DNA of 64,000 nt from Rhynchopus euleeides (GCA_963210315.1 OY723239.1:2203501-2267500); one strand, 5' to 3'. Shown: positions 29,611-39,148, counted from the first letter of the stretch. Translations and numbers: made by a program. Notes: generated by a model from the sequence alone, not told the origin.

Positions 29611-30064
29611 GTGTATGGTGACCATCCCGGAAATCCGAAAAAAACCTGATTTTTCCTGATTTTCGGATTTTTCTCGAAATTCGCCCTTGTGTCAACCAGT
29701 GGCAATTTTTTCGGAAAATCGGGAAAAATCAGGAAAATCCGGAAAAATTCAAAATCATACACCCTCCCAAACGGGTTTTTGGCCACGAACAGGGCACGAA
29801 ATATCAGGGGTCGATTACACCACGGGCCGCCGGCCGGGTTTCTTTTGTTTTGTTTGTGCAACCTTCTGGTCACCTGCACGTTGGGGCGTGGAGTGTAGGT
29901 GAACAAAACATTGCTCCCACTGCAACCTTTTTAGTTCTGAACGCCTTCCGTGAGCACGGTGCGTTTGACACAAAAAACACTCCGCCGAAAGACCACCAAA
30001 CTCGGGTCAAACCAGGTGGTCACCCTCTGCCCAAATAACTCCACCCCCGAATAATTCCACCCCC
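29611..30064. other. 5' flank of the LINE, no gene seen
   Basis: AT-rich repeat debris with 'tcttttgttttgtttgtg' at 29840, the reverse complement of the A/C-rich LINE tail type, possibly an inverted old LINE end. 'taactccacccccgaataattccaccccc' forms a short direct repeat immediately before the spliced leader. Confidence 0.45.
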
Positions 30065-30103
30065 ACCAACGATTTCTTAAGCTACAGTTTCTGTACTTCA
30101 TTG
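30065..30103 (+). other. 39-nt spliced-leader sequence at the 5' end of the LINE
   Basis: The sequence begins ACCAACGATTTC and ends ACAGTTTCTGTACTTCATTG. The 3' half matches the conserved euglenozoan spliced-leader exon, and 39 nt is the usual length. It is followed by GGGGAAG rather than a GT splice donor, so this is not an SL RNA gene. It looks like the processed leader joined to a mature mRNA, copied into DNA when the LINE integrated. Confidence 0.85.
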
Positions 30104-30175
30104 GGGGAAGCGTACACACGTACACACGTATAGCCGCTCCAGGGGGAAGCGTACACACGTACACACGGGAGGGAA

Positions 30176-31417
30176 ATGAACGGCTCGGGCGACCCCCACA
30201 AGGTTTCCCCCGGTAACATCGGCTCTGCCGGTGGCCAACAGCCCGCAGCCCCCCTCCCCACCCTCAAAATCTCGCTTGATCGCGAGTACCACATGTCCCC
30301 GCTGCCGGAAGGGATGTGGGATGAGCAGGTCCAGGAGATCCTGGACAAGATGCAGTGGCGCGTGCGGATGGGGGTGCGGACCGGGAAGGGGGTCACGGTA
30401 TACGCCTCCCAACCCCCCCCCGCCATGGAGTTCTCCCTCGACATGGGAGGCGGGGCGACAGCGCCCCTCCACATATGCGATGTAGTCGCAGAGAGGGAGG
30501 CGCTACGCGCACGCAGGGAGCAGGAGGTGCAGCAGCGACGCACCAGCCGCATCGAGGAGCGACTCGACGAGGCCCGCCTGCGCCTAGTGGAGCTGCAGCT
30601 GAAGCAGAAGCAGCAGACCCGAGGAGGGAGAGGCGGGGGGACAGGTGGCCCACTGTCGCAGCTGATAGCACAAAAGCAGCTGCGAGTGGATGTGCTCGAG
30701 GAGAAGCTCGTGTCGACACGCGGAGGAGACGAGAGGATGGAGGAACCCCCGAAGGCGACCATGCGAGCGACAAGCGAGCAAACGCCCCGAGACCCCGCCA
30801 CCACCACGACAACAGCCGCCGCTCCCGCAGCAAGCACCGGAGCCGCCGACGCCGCCGCCGCTGCCAACCTCGGTGCCACCGCCGCCGCCGCCGCAAACCT
30901 CCTGGCCACACTGCAAAGCGCAGTGAAAACACTGGCCGAGAAGGAGACGGGGATGGCTGAGGAGTGGGCACGCCAGCTGGCTGTCATGACGACGGCCACG
31001 CAGGCGGAGACGAAGGAGTGGGTGACGGCCTCCCTGAAGGGTTTCAGGGACCAAAACGTGGAAGTGCAAGGTGGATGGAGGAGGGAGCAGGACACCCTGC
31101 AGAAGGAGTGGCGTGGAGAGCAGGAGCGCCGCGCGACGGAGTGGGAGGCCGAGCAGGAGCGCCGCCGACGCACCTGGGAGAGAGAGCAGGAGCTCCGCAG
31201 GAGCGAATGGGAGAAGCACATGACATCCCTGATGGCCACCGCGAACGCCGCCAGACACACCACCCCCACTCCTACCTCCACCCCAGCGCCAGCCCCACAG
31301 ACGGGACCTACATCCACCGCCACCGCCACCGACACCACCACCACCACCGCCGCCAAAACCGACCAAGTCAACAACAACCCGACCAGCCAGAAGCAGCCCC
31401 CCCCCCACTGGGAATAA
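30176..31417 (+). CDS. LINE ORF1, gag-like RNA-binding protein
   Basis: The ATG at 30176 gives 413 residues to a TAA at 31415. The middle is Arg/Glu/Gln-rich with long charged helices (EREALRARREQEVQQRRTSR and repeated EREQE/WEAEQERRRR stretches at about 300-355), a predicted coiled coil. An Ala-rich segment (about 210-245) and a Thr/Pro-rich tail follow. LINE ORF1 proteins bind the element RNA and form ribonucleoprotein particles. The stop lies 9 bases after a C(10) run at 31397-31406. Removing one C reads on into the frame 31407-31859, so this C-terminus is probably truncated by a homopolymer slip. Confidence 0.75.
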   Translation: MNGSGDPHKVSPGNIGSAGGQQPAAPLPTLKISLDREYHMSPLPEGMWDEQVQEILDKMQWRVRMGVRTGKGVTVYASQPPPAMEFSLDMGGGATAPLHICDVVAEREALRARREQEVQQRRTSRIEERLDEARLRLVELQLKQKQQTRGGRGGGTGGPLSQLIAQKQLRVDVLEEKLVSTRGGDERMEEPPKATMRATSEQTPRDPATTTTTAAAPAASTGAADAAAAANLGATAAAAANLLATLQSAVKTLAEKETGMAEEWARQLAVMTTATQAETKEWVTASLKGFRDQNVEVQGGWRREQDTLQKEWRGEQERRATEWEAEQERRRRTWEREQELRRSEWEKHMTSLMATANAARHTTPTPTSTPAPAPQTGPTSTATATDTTTTTAAKTDQVNNNPTSQKQPPPHWE

Positions 31418-31859
31418 GAAGGCGCAGAAGGGAGATCCCAAGACAGGGATCGACCCAACGGTGGAGGCGGAACGGAGGAAGAGCGCGTCGGGAGCTGTGG
31501 CCCAGAAGGCCAAAAACAGCAAGCTGGAGGAGAAGCGGGGAAAGGCGACGGCGAAGGAGGCAGCACCCCCAGTCACCCCGCCAGCCCCGCAAGCCACCCC
31601 CCGAGTGGAGCAGCCGCAGATCCCCCCGCCGTCCCTCCCCCCTTCAACAATCCCACAGCAGGATGAGGGGTGGAAGACGATGGGGAAAGGAGGGAGGATA
31701 GCGGGAAAGGGGGGTGGAAACGGGCAGGGAAACGGGATGCAGAAGGGGGGGAAAACCGCCCACCAGTCGGGGAAGCGGTTCCACCCCCCCCCTCCTCCTC
31801 CTCCACACATGCCGGGGTACACGCCCTACACCAAGGGCCCATACCAGGGACGGCACTAA
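31407..31859 (+). pseudogene. LINE ORF1 C-terminal continuation in the shifted frame
   Basis: After the C(10) tract the alternative frame continues TGNKKAQKGDPKTGIDP, then Lys/Ala-rich and Gly-Lys-rich sequence (KGGRIAGKGGGNGQG) with a poly-Pro run, to a TAA at 31857. The basic Gly-rich tail suits nucleic-acid binding. It overlaps the start of the ORF2 frame by about 190 bases in a different frame. That overlap may be a device for ORF2 translation or a relic. Confidence 0.55.
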
Positions 31860-33331
31860 GCCCACCAGCTCCTCAACCTACACCTGAAAGCAACCCGGAG
31901 CAGGACTCGCTGCGGTGCCTGAGTCTCAACATCAACGGGGCTACAGCAGTCAGATGCAGGACGGTCACCAAGTTCCTCAAGCAGCGTAAAGTGGATGTCG
32001 CCCTCCTGCAGGAGCTGAAACACGGCCAAGTGGGGCGCCTCAACTTCCCGGGATACCAGGTATATGCCCATCAAAGAGAAGTGGGGAGGTCCGACAACGT
32101 CAACCGCTACATGGGTGGAGGGCTTGCAACTCTGGTGGCGACAGGCATCCCCGCAAAGAAAGTCTACGCCAGCAAAGGAACGGTGACTGAGCGGCTGGAC
32201 ATCGAGGTAGGGGGTACAAAACAGACCATCAGATTCATCAACCTCTACGCCCCACCTACAGGAGGGAAAGGGGACAAGAGAGTCCCAGACTTCGACCCAG
32301 ATGACCTGCCGAGCGGGGAAGATGTGGTGATCGCAGGAGACATCAACGCCCACCATGTGTCCTGGGATGTGAAAGGGAAAGAGGACACTCTCGGAAAGAA
32401 GGTGCACAAATGGGTCGCAGCAGCAGGTATGGTGACAGCCAACGACCCGCGGACAGCTACAAGGGTAGGGAGGAGCGAGACTTCCCCGGATGTAGTAGTC
32501 ATACACCCCTCGAGATTGCCAAAGGCCGAATGGGAGTGCCCACGCCCTGAGCTGGGCTCAGACCACCACCCCATGCTGTTCTACATCAACCTCAAAGTCG
32601 AGAGACAACACCCACCCTCGAGGAGGCGCAACAGAATGAAATGGGACTGGGCTGCGGCTGACTGGGGGCTCTATGGGAAGGAGATGGATATGTGCGAGAA
32701 GAAGGTCGCCCGCTGGGACTGTGTTGGGGAAGCAGCACCTCGACTGGCGAAGCTGATCCTGAACGCAGCGACGACAGCCATACCTCTCCTCAGGGTGGCA
32801 AACAAACCACGGACCCCGAAATGGTCGGCGAACACGCTGAAACTGCTGCGCCAGAGGGGGGCTGTATCACAGAGCGAGAAGAGAGACGAGGCTGTCGCGG
32901 CGGACAAGCGGGCAGCACTGCAACGACACGTAGATCAGAATGCTGACAGAGGCGACCTCTCGGAGCTGTTCCGTGTCATACGCAGAATTGACGGCAAGCA
33001 CTCCCCGATAGTCAGTCACCCAATCGAAAACGGTGACAAAATGTGCACAGGGGGACACGAAAAGGCGAATGCTCTGGGTGTACACTTCGCGACGGTGTGT
33101 GGGGGTGGACAACACGTAGACCTTGGACAGAACAGGCCTCACCCACCAAAGCAGGAAGGCGGCGAAACGACGGGTTCAGAGTCACCATTCACCCTCACGG
33201 AGCTGCAGGCCGTGCTCGATCGCCTGGAGCAAGGAAAATTGCCAGGGGTAGACGGGGTCACCAACGAGATGCTCATCAACCTGGGGAGCGGAGGGAAGAG
33301 ATCGCTACTGCACGTCCTCAACCTGAGCTGA
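31670..33331 (+). CDS. LINE ORF2, N-terminal part: apurinic-type endonuclease
   Basis: The frame has no ATG before the endonuclease domain, so translation probably depends on readthrough, reinitiation or frameshifting from ORF1. The endonuclease/exonuclease/phosphatase fold spans about 31911-32600: SLNINGATA (active-site Asn), LLQELKHG (metal Glu), VIAGDINAHH (Asp and Asn) and GSDHHPM (Asp-His pair). All expected catalytic residues are visible. The linker ends with FTLTELQAVLDRLEQGKLPG, the entry motif of the reverse transcriptase, before an in-frame TGA at 33329-33331. The domain nicks target DNA to prime reverse transcription. Confidence 0.85.
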   Translation: MEDDGERREDSGKGGWKRAGKRDAEGGENRPPVGEAVPPPPSSSSTHAGVHALHQGPIPGTALSPPAPQPTPESNPEQDSLRCLSLNINGATAVRCRTVTKFLKQRKVDVALLQELKHGQVGRLNFPGYQVYAHQREVGRSDNVNRYMGGGLATLVATGIPAKKVYASKGTVTERLDIEVGGTKQTIRFINLYAPPTGGKGDKRVPDFDPDDLPSGEDVVIAGDINAHHVSWDVKGKEDTLGKKVHKWVAAAGMVTANDPRTATRVGRSETSPDVVVIHPSRLPKAEWECPRPELGSDHHPMLFYINLKVERQHPPSRRRNRMKWDWAAADWGLYGKEMDMCEKKVARWDCVGEAAPRLAKLILNAATTAIPLLRVANKPRTPKWSANTLKLLRQRGAVSQSEKRDEAVAADKRAALQRHVDQNADRGDLSELFRVIRRIDGKHSPIVSHPIENGDKMCTGGHEKANALGVHFATVCGGGQHVDLGQNRPHPPKQEGGETTGSESPFTLTELQAVLDRLEQGKLPGVDGVTNEMLINLGSGGKRSLLHVLNLS

Positions 33332-35656
33332 ATGCATGGGACGGTGCCGGAGGCGTGGAAAAGGGGCCTAATCACGGCATTGCTCAAGCCGGACAAACCT
33401 CCGCACCTACCGAAGTCCTATAGGCCGGTCACCTTGACGAGCTGCATGTGCAAGACCCTGGAAGCCATGATACTCGCCCGAGTAACACACCAGATGGCGG
33501 ACGAGGAGATAGCGGTGAAAGACCTGAACGACTATCAGGCTGGATTCCGCCCGGCGCGATCGACGACGGAACAGATCGCCAACCTGTACGACAAAGGGAG
33601 ATGCGCGATAAGAGAAAAGGGATTCGCGATCTCCCTCTTCATAGACTTCACTAAGGCCTTCGACACGCTAAGCCACCCAGCGGTACTTGAGGGACTACAC
33701 CGACAGGGGTTTCCACGCAGATACGAAACATGGGTGCAGTCATTCATGCAGGGGCGAAGGGCGGCGGTCACGGTCGACGGGGAGGTGGGAGACTACTTCG
33801 ATTACAACGACGGGGTCCCGCAAGGAGCAGTAATCTCCCCTTTCCTCTTCACCAGTGCAGTGGATGACATAGTCGAGGCCCTAGAAGACTGGCACACCAC
33901 CCCCATCATGTTCGCAGACGACACCGCGGTGGTTGTGACAGGTGACACCCTCGAAGAGGCGCTCAGCAGAGCGAAGGGGGCGCTGCAGCTGGTCGAGACG
34001 CTGTCGGAGCCCAAACAACTGCGCATCTCCGGAGAGAAAACGAGAGCAATGCTGTTCTGCTCGAGGGGTGCCCGCAAACAGCTGCCTGCTGACCTCGAAC
34101 ACCTCACCCTGCGCAACGGCGACGCTGTGGAGTGGGCGTCAGAGGTGAAGTACCTGGGCGTCTTAGTCGACGAAAACTGTACATTCAGCGCCCACGTAGC
34201 CTATGTCATCGAAAGGCTGGGAAAGCGGATTGCAGCGATTAGGACCCTGGCGGGCACCGACTGGGGTTGTAAAGCGGACGTCCTGCGAGATGTGTATGTG
34301 GCCTACGCCCTCCCGGTAGTGCGATATGCGTTGGCAGTCTACGGGGCTGAACTGAGCGTAAAAGAAGTAGACGAACTCCAACGGGAACATATGCGGGCGG
34401 CGAGGGTCATCACCGGTTGCCCAAAAACCACATCGGAGGCCATACTACTCTGGGAGGCACACCTGCCAAGCATCCCGGACCTGATTGCTTTGGAGTCAGC
34501 CGATCTGCGGGAGAGGCTGACACGGCTCGTCAACTTCGCAACCCAAGCGACGGTAGATGGCTACATGAGGAACCACAAAGGCTGGCAACAGGAGGCAAAG
34601 AAGATCACACGTGGAATATACAGAGAAGACAAGGGGAGGGCCCCCCTCCACGTGAAAGCGCCAGCCCCGCCATGGGAGTGGAACCTAAACAGCATCTACA
34701 TCAGACCGACCATCCCGGGGGTGTGCCGCAGCAGCACAAACAAGGCCGAACTCCGCACTCGTTCCGAGAAGCACCTCCGGGAGACCTACACCGCCCCTGC
34801 CTGGTGGGTCTATACAGACGGGTCGACGGATCTGGACCGAGGGGGGGCGGGCGCCGTCCTTTACCCACCGGACTCAAACACCTCCCCGCTTACAGTGGTA
34901 GCGGCAGCTGGCCGTCATGCCTCGGCCTACCAAGCTGAGCTAGTGGCGCTGCGGGAGGCCCTGACACGGCTCCGGGGGGTGCTGCACCGAGGCCAGGTGG
35001 CAGTCATTTGCACGGATTCGCAGAGCGCGCTGCGGGCCCTGCAGGCGGGCCCAGCCAGGGTGAGGGAGGATGTGCTGCACCGCATCTGGACCCTGCTCTT
35101 TGACCTCACACTGAACCTCGACGCTACCATCCACCTGCAGTACGTACCTGCACATGTGGGTATAGAGGGGAACGAGGTGGCGGATGGTCTGGCGGCGAAA
35201 GGGAGGGACAAACCGCAGGAGGAGCCCCTCTCTTATGCCGGGGCTAAGGCTGCGATACGCCGTTTCCATGACCCTCTCACCCCTCGACAAGGAACGCTGT
35301 ACTGGACGGACGGCATCCTAAAGCGCCCCCCGCTACCAATGCCTGCCCTCAAGCGAAGGGAGGAAGTGCTAATCCGTCAGCTGCGGGCAGGGCGCCACCG
35401 CCTGCTTTGGGATTTCCGCAGAGGCGAGGACGACAAGAACACGCCGCCTTGCCCCTTCTGTGAAGAGAGCTGCGACATCGAGCACGTGTTCAGCTGCGAG
35501 CGCCTCGAGGAGGAGCGGAAGAAAACCCTCAGCACGACGGACCCCAGGAAGCTGCTCTTTCGTCGCCCGACGGAAGTAGTGAGATACCTGAAGGAGGTAG
35601 GCCTGGCGGACACCACCTTAGCGGAGGTGCTGTCAACCCAGCCGAGGGACCCATAG
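33332..35656 (+). CDS. LINE ORF2, C-terminal part: reverse transcriptase, RNase H, zinc knuckle
   Basis: Same frame as the endonuclease part. The TGA at 33329 separates them where related proteins often have Trp, so TGG to TGA is the simplest reading. RT motifs: KSYRPVTLTS, DYQAGFRPARST, LFIDFTKAFDT (first Asp), GVPQGAVISPFLF, and FADD at 33911-33922. The RNase H domain has VYTDGSTD at about 34807, the Glu in YQAELVALREAL, TDSQSALRAL and PAHVGIEGNEVAD, so all four acidic residues are present. The C-terminus carries CPFCEESCDIEHVFSC (35449-35497). It ends in TAG at 35654. This copy would be active only if the stop is read through. Confidence 0.88.
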   Translation: MHGTVPEAWKRGLITALLKPDKPPHLPKSYRPVTLTSCMCKTLEAMILARVTHQMADEEIAVKDLNDYQAGFRPARSTTEQIANLYDKGRCAIREKGFAISLFIDFTKAFDTLSHPAVLEGLHRQGFPRRYETWVQSFMQGRRAAVTVDGEVGDYFDYNDGVPQGAVISPFLFTSAVDDIVEALEDWHTTPIMFADDTAVVVTGDTLEEALSRAKGALQLVETLSEPKQLRISGEKTRAMLFCSRGARKQLPADLEHLTLRNGDAVEWASEVKYLGVLVDENCTFSAHVAYVIERLGKRIAAIRTLAGTDWGCKADVLRDVYVAYALPVVRYALAVYGAELSVKEVDELQREHMRAARVITGCPKTTSEAILLWEAHLPSIPDLIALESADLRERLTRLVNFATQATVDGYMRNHKGWQQEAKKITRGIYREDKGRAPLHVKAPAPPWEWNLNSIYIRPTIPGVCRSSTNKAELRTRSEKHLRETYTAPAWWVYTDGSTDLDRGGAGAVLYPPDSNTSPLTVVAAAGRHASAYQAELVALREALTRLRGVLHRGQVAVICTDSQSALRALQAGPARVREDVLHRIWTLLFDLTLNLDATIHLQYVPAHVGIEGNEVADGLAAKGRDKPQEEPLSYAGAKAAIRRFHDPLTPRQGTLYWTDGILKRPPLPMPALKRREEVLIRQLRAGRHRLLWDFRRGEDDKNTPPCPFCEESCDIEHVFSCERLEEERKKTLSTTDPRKLLFRRPTEVVRYLKEVGLADTTLAEVLSTQPRDP

Positions 35657-36208
35657 ACGACAGACGGAAGATCATGACGGCAAACAAAAAACCAGTACCC
35701 CCCTCCCCCCCCACCCCCCACGTATCATTTTGACTGCTCTTATCAAGTCACCCCCCCCCCCACCGGAACGGGAGGAGGAAGCAGTAACAGGTGGTGCAAC
35801 CTGCGGCCATCGACTGCAGCTGCACTGCCACACACAACCAGAGAAACAAAAACAGATTGCCCCCTCCCCCCTACCCACACCCACGACACTGCGAGGGAAG
35901 AGAGCCCCGCCGAGGCGACGCAGCGCCAGAAGCGGCCCGCATACGAGGGTCATTTGGGGAAACCCAGAAGGCTCGCGTAGGAGTGCCTCACAGAGGACTG
36001 ATCCTCGCCTGTACCGAGTCCCTTGTAGTGTAACACGAAGAGGGGCGACCACCAAACCCAAAACAAAGCAAAACAACGGGGGCCTTCGCTACCAAGTGTG
36101 ACTGAGTGAGAAAAAGTGAGCCACGGCCCACTTCCCCTCACTGGCTGACGAGCTGTGACGAGCCGTGACTGGTAGCGAGGGCCCCCAACAAAACAAAAAC
36201 AAAACGAC
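35657..36208 (+). other. LINE 3' UTR and A/C-rich tail
   Basis: C-rich tracts at 35700-35762, a conserved block at 35884-36010 shared with 26368-26500, and a tail of AAACAAAGCAAAAC then AACAAAACAAAAACAAAACG. The tail is split by the MITE at 36078-36186. Confidence 0.8.
36078..36186. mobile_element. MITE family 1, copy 3, inserted in the LINE tail
   Basis: A 109-bp element, GGGGGCCTTCGCTACCA to TGGTAGCGAGGGCCCCC. AAC is present at 36075-36077 and 36187-36189, a 3-bp target duplication. It must be younger than the LINE insertion. Confidence 0.88.
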
Positions 36209-36267
36209 ACGGTGCAGGCAGGGCTGTTCCTAACTGGGGGGCTTGTTCCCCACTTTCAGGATTCTGA

Positions 36268-37372
36268 ACTTTTTTTCTAAGAATTTTTGTAAGGGGAAAA
36301 AAGTTTTTTTCTAAGAATTTTGTTAGGGGAATTTTTTTCTAAGGTTGTTTCGCAGAGGAAATAGCTTTTTCTAAGTTTTCCCCAGTCGACAGGGCGCGGA
36401 CAAGGATGGAAGGGAAGTCTGTCCCACGTACCGTTCGCCTTGCTGGCCAACTGGAGAGCCAGACGTTCACTACCGTGGCCTCCGGCGGCTGGGGGGCTCC
36501 GCCCCCCAGACCCCCCTGTGGCGTACGTCTCGTACTCAAGTCCTTCGAATCCCACCAGGTCGGGGTCCAACCACTCCAGTCGCCTCTGAGGACGCAGCCA
36601 AATCGCACAGAATCTGTACGCCCACACGAACAGATGTTCGCTACCGTGGCCTCCGGCGGCTGGGGGGCTCCGCCCCCCAGACCCCCAATGTAGCGTGTGC
36701 CCGTCCATCTATCTCACTTCCCCGGGTACAGTGCAGCGTAGGAGGTCAGCGCCGCATCCATGAAGCGCTTCTTCGAAGCCTGACTGGCATCGGACAGGAG
36801 GTCGGGCTTCCCCACCTGGGAGGTACACTTGCCGCGTTCGCGACATGCGTGACACGCGACACGCTCCCTGAAACGTGAGTGTGCCTTGCTAACACGGGCA
36901 TTTCAACGGTCTGCCGGCGACCGTTCCCCAAACCAGTAAACCAGCAGTTTTGGAAAATCGGAGAGATCACCCTACTGCGCTGAATATGGTGCGCACCATT
37001 GCAAAAATCCCCGGGAGCTTTTGGGCTTTCAGACCTGAAGGGGCCAGCAGGTGGGTGGCGTCGGGGAGTGGCAGCTTTGTAACTGTCCTCCAGCTGCTGG
37101 CATGTCCAGCCCTGCGAGAGTGCCAAGGTGTATTGAGTCCCTGCGGAGCACAACCCCCGATGAGAACGAGCGCCAGGTGATCCTCATTCATTTTCAGCTG
37201 TAACGCGCATGAGGGGCACTCTCTGCCGCAAGCATCTGGGCATCACTCGAGAGCTGTCACATGATGACGCGGAGAGAAATCAGAGAAAAAGTCCCGCCTG
37301 ACGGGCACGCGCCTGGAAACTGTGGGGGGGCGAGCAAAAAATCCCTTGTAAAAATTCTTAGAAAAAACCTGG
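36268..37372. repeat. Inverted-repeat pair TTCTAAGAATTTTTGTAAGGG, about 1.1 kb apart
   Basis: TTTTTTTCTAAGAATTTTTG at 36270 is mirrored by CCCTTGTAAAAATTCTTAGA at 37345. A second partial copy of the left arm lies at about 36306-36345. The pair may bound an element containing the hairpin repeats at 36454-36690. No gene is recognised inside; the minus-strand frame 36746-37153 has no domain. Confidence 0.45.
36454..36690 (+). repeat. Hairpin repeat family, double unit
   Basis: Two GGGGGGCTCCGCCCCCC units (36463-36512 and 36630-36686) flank a 120-bp spacer containing CTCGTACTCAAGTCCTTCGA and CAGAATCTGTACGCCCACA. The identical arrangement, with substitutions, is at 63588-63831. Confidence 0.85.
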
Positions 37373-37656
37373 TTCCCCGACCCAAAAAACCTGGAAAAAG
37401 GGCTCGTTCCCCGCCCAGGCCTGGGTGCAGGTCGCAAAAAAAAAAAACCCCCCCGAATAACGTATACGGGAGGTCCCTTTAGCTCAAAATGGCTGAAAAA
37501 ATGCCGCTTCCACCTGGCCTGCTGCTTTAATGTGGGTGTGGAGCACATGTGAACACGAAATAGCAAGACACTGAAAAGAAGCAGGTCGTCGGAAGCACTC
37601 CTACACTTTTACGCATCATGCATGTGCTTAAAAATTGTCGAATCCCAGTCAGGGAA
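36691..37656. other. No gene recognised
   Basis: It contains the minus-strand frame 36746-37153 (no motif), an A(n)/C(n) tract at about 37437, and copies of short dispersed repeats shared with 13013 and 23134. Confidence 0.4.
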
Positions 37657-39148
37657 CGTTTCACGGACGAAGCTTGACAGCTCGACCGACCCCACTACGA
37701 TCCGCACAGATTCCAAATAGTCAAAAGAACGGGGTTTTGCAACACCCGAGTAGGGGGCCCCACTGGGTGGGTACGTGGTGTGCCTTACAGCAGTCAGAAG
37801 AGTGACTTTCTGAAAACCAGAAGGCCGGAGGGATTTGGGATACATTGACCTCGCCACGATTGGCACATCTAGGCCCCCTCTGCGCCCCCTTGGCGTTACT
37901 TGGTGGGAGCTACGGGGCACCTCTAGACTGTCCAGGCAGGAAGCTGCCGCAACAGGGATAGCGGGTGGAGGGGGAGAGGGCAGCTACCTGTGTGTTACTT
38001 CTGTGGCCACATGCAATCAAGGAGGGAAGGGGTCACAGGAGGGGGCTGTATTCGACTTGGGTGTGTGACGCGGTGCCTGCTGTGGCAGGGTCTCAGCATT
38101 CTCATGGTGCCCCATCATTCTTCAGAGTCCCGGGGTGTGCGTCTCAGCAACGTCCACTCTCCCCTTTATCAATTCGACCGGTGGGCCCTGCCACGCAGAC
38201 GGCTTTGACTCCCACAGCGTCTCTACTCTCCCATTCTGCCGTGTTGAGTTGCCTGTGTTGTGAGTGGTTCCGTCTTCTGCTGCGTCAGCCATCCACAGAT
38301 CAGCAGGTGACACAGTGAAGCACAATGGCGATGGGTTGGTACGAACGCGTCATCTCGATGGACGGGAAGCTGCAGGGCAAGGCACGCAGCGACAGAAGGC
38401 TGCTGTTCCTCATGAGCTGTACGCTCGCTTTGGTGCAGAGTGCGACGATATTTATGACAACGCTGTGGCCGCAAGCAACGATTGCCGTCGTCATGCATAT
38501 CGTGTGCCAACTTGTGATGATCGCCCTGTGTGTGTGCGGGGTGCACCTGACACACAACATCGTGCGTGCATACGTCATGATGATAGGCCTCGTCATCATC
38601 TCGACGGATATCAGCTTCCGGAGTATCAGCAACCAGCCCGTCTGGCCGACCTTTGTGCTTCTCGCAGACCTGTCACTGGTAGTCGGTCTCGGCAGTCGCT
38701 TTGCCACATGGTTGACAGGGGTCGCTGCCCTGTGGATCATCATCAGCGTGTTGGAGACCGTCCTGCGCTTCGGGTTGTTCGACCTGCCTGGCTCAGCACC
38801 CGACTGGCAGAGGTGGGTACGCATTCAAGGGGCGGCTGATTGCACAGACCCACCGTGTCCGATCGCCCCAGTAAGGGGAATCTTCGAGATGCAGGTGTCT
38901 CTAGTCGTGCTGCTGATCGACTTTGCCGCCACACGCGGGTTCGCAGACGCTGTTGAGAAGGAGAAGGCAGCGATGGGACGGACCATCGAGACTGTGGAGG
39001 CGATTGCACAACTTCTGGCGGGCTACGACGTCGACACCGTGGCGGAGATGCTGCAGGAGGCGGAGGCGGAGGGGCGGCTGCCTGCTGCGATGCACGAGGC
39101 CCTTCACAGGCTGGAGCAGAACCTGCGTGCGTACCGCCCGTACCTCCC
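37657..39148 (+). repeat. Segmental duplication, copy 2 (partner 20027-21641)
   Basis: Nearly identical to the cyclase copy 1 locus from upstream repeats to codon 274. It breaks off inside the coding sequence at about 39148, where copy 1 continues into the catalytic domain. Confidence 0.9.

Larger units (their letters stand above)
30065..36208 (+). mobile_element. Full-length ingi/I-type non-LTR retrotransposon with spliced leader
   Basis: Order: spliced leader (30065-30103); 5' UTR with a duplicated GGGGAAGCGTACACACGTAC; gag-like ORF1 (30176-31859, one frameshift); ORF2 (about 31670-35656, one internal TGA) coding endonuclease, reverse transcriptase, RNase H and a zinc knuckle; a 3' UTR; and an A/C-rich tail interrupted by a MITE (36078-36186). 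The presence of RNase H and apurinic-type endonuclease places it in the I/ingi group. A second, 5'-truncated copy lies at 26340-26575. No target duplication was identified with confidence. Confidence 0.9.

Noticed and set aside
30065-30103. SL RNA gene
   Set aside because: The leader is not followed by a GT donor or an SL RNA body; it runs straight into the LINE 5' UTR.
30082-31822. Minus-strand frames of 400-490 codons opposite LINE ORF1
   Set aside because: Mirror images of the GC-rich ORF1; low-complexity Ser/Val/Gly/Cys content, no homology expected.
33329-33331. UGA read as tryptophan in this genome
   Set aside because: TGA terminates several unrelated frames with intact ends here (17070, 50696, 58326, 47945), so a stop mutation in one LINE copy is simpler.
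36535-36580. Possible tRNA gene suggested by a TTCGAATCC-like T-loop in the hairpin repeat spacer
   Set aside because: No cloverleaf can be folded: no acceptor stem, D-arm or anticodon arm at the right distances, and the second copy at 63680 has changes that break the T-stem.
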